Source: JBBRCE01 sp038205115
GTDB taxonomy: Bacteria; Planctomycetota; Planctomycetia; Pirellulales; JBBRCE01
Direction: 5' to 3'
Length of the DNA: 14,615 bases
NCBI GenBank assembly: GCA_038205115.1
Contig: JBBRCE010000084.1
Location: 1-14,615 of the forward strand
Shown here: positions 14,476-14,615 of the stretch, piece by piece
Layout: each line of letters opens with the position of its first letter
Numbering within the stretch: the stretch's first letter is position 1
Notes under the pieces: generated by a model
Databases searched by the model: none
Told to the model about the DNA's origin: nothing
What the model saw: only the letters and a program-made list of their open reading frames with translations
Position numbers and translations under genes: made by a program

Positions 14476-14615
14476 CTAATTGTTGCCGCCCGAGTTTTGT
14501 CCGTCGGGGAAGCGGTTGACGGTTTGCACCGCTTGGCTGCCCAGCGAGACCACGCCGAAGATGCGTTCGAACGGCGAAATGATCCGCCCCAACGTCGAGT
14601 CCGCCGCAATCAACC
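14476..14615 (-). CDS. Partial gene, C-terminal 45 residues only
   Basis: A reverse frame enters from the right edge and ends in TAG at 14476-14478. The readable part is LIAADSTLGRIISPFERIFG, then VVSLGSQAVQTVNRFPDGQN and SGGNN. It looks truly coding: G/C-rich third positions, a balanced composition and a gap of 70 bp to the next start. The N-terminus is outside the window, so neither family nor function can be given. Its neighbour is the small secreted protein gene, possibly in the same transcription unit. Confidence 0.65.
   Translation of the reverse strand, partial: LIAADSTLGRIISPFERIFGVVSLGSQAVQTVNRFPDGQNSGGNN

Overview
The window looks like chromosomal DNA of a GC-rich planctomycete, probably a Pirellulales-type lineage. 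This is inferred from the mix of standard housekeeping enzymes with large exported proteins of unknown function, from the dispersed short intergenic repeats, and from the poor or absent Shine-Dalgarno sequences on several genes. No taxonomic marker that would settle the lineage lies in the window.

Layout. Bases 1-140 hold a 24-bp tandem array ending in a clean hairpin. Bases 141-712 hold no convincing gene. A forward gene (817-2244) encodes an exported protein with secretin-like features. It converges on a reverse gene for a 761-aa exported protein of unknown function (2368-4653), with a hairpin terminator between them. Upstream of that, also reversed, is a secreted CBM9-like domain protein (4777-5853). 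Divergent from it is glpD (6076-7644), an FAD-dependent glycerol-3-phosphate dehydrogenase whose promoter predicts a leaderless mRNA.

Next comes a reverse-strand housekeeping block: rplU (12268-12576), tkt (9936-11996), hisC (8638-9681) and hisB (7801-8394). The gaps are 240-270 bp and carry dispersed repeats, so these are probably not one tight operon. HisC and HisB act in histidine synthesis. Transketolase supplies the pentose phosphate from which PRPP, the histidine precursor, is made. A forward gene for a secreted alpha/beta hydrolase of the acetyl-xylan-esterase type follows (12950-13897). The right end has a small secreted Q/N-rich protein (13980-14405) and the C-terminal end of another gene that runs off the window (14476-14615), both reversed.

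The strongest unexpected signal is structural. A small palindrome with core CGACGC...GCGTCG occurs three times in intergenic DNA. Two copies are complete 8-bp stems that differ only by a swapped, compensating base pair. The third caps the 24-bp array, and each array unit reads as that palindrome with a CCT insertion. I found no phage, CRISPR, transposase, tRNA or rRNA, and no obvious new multi-gene system.
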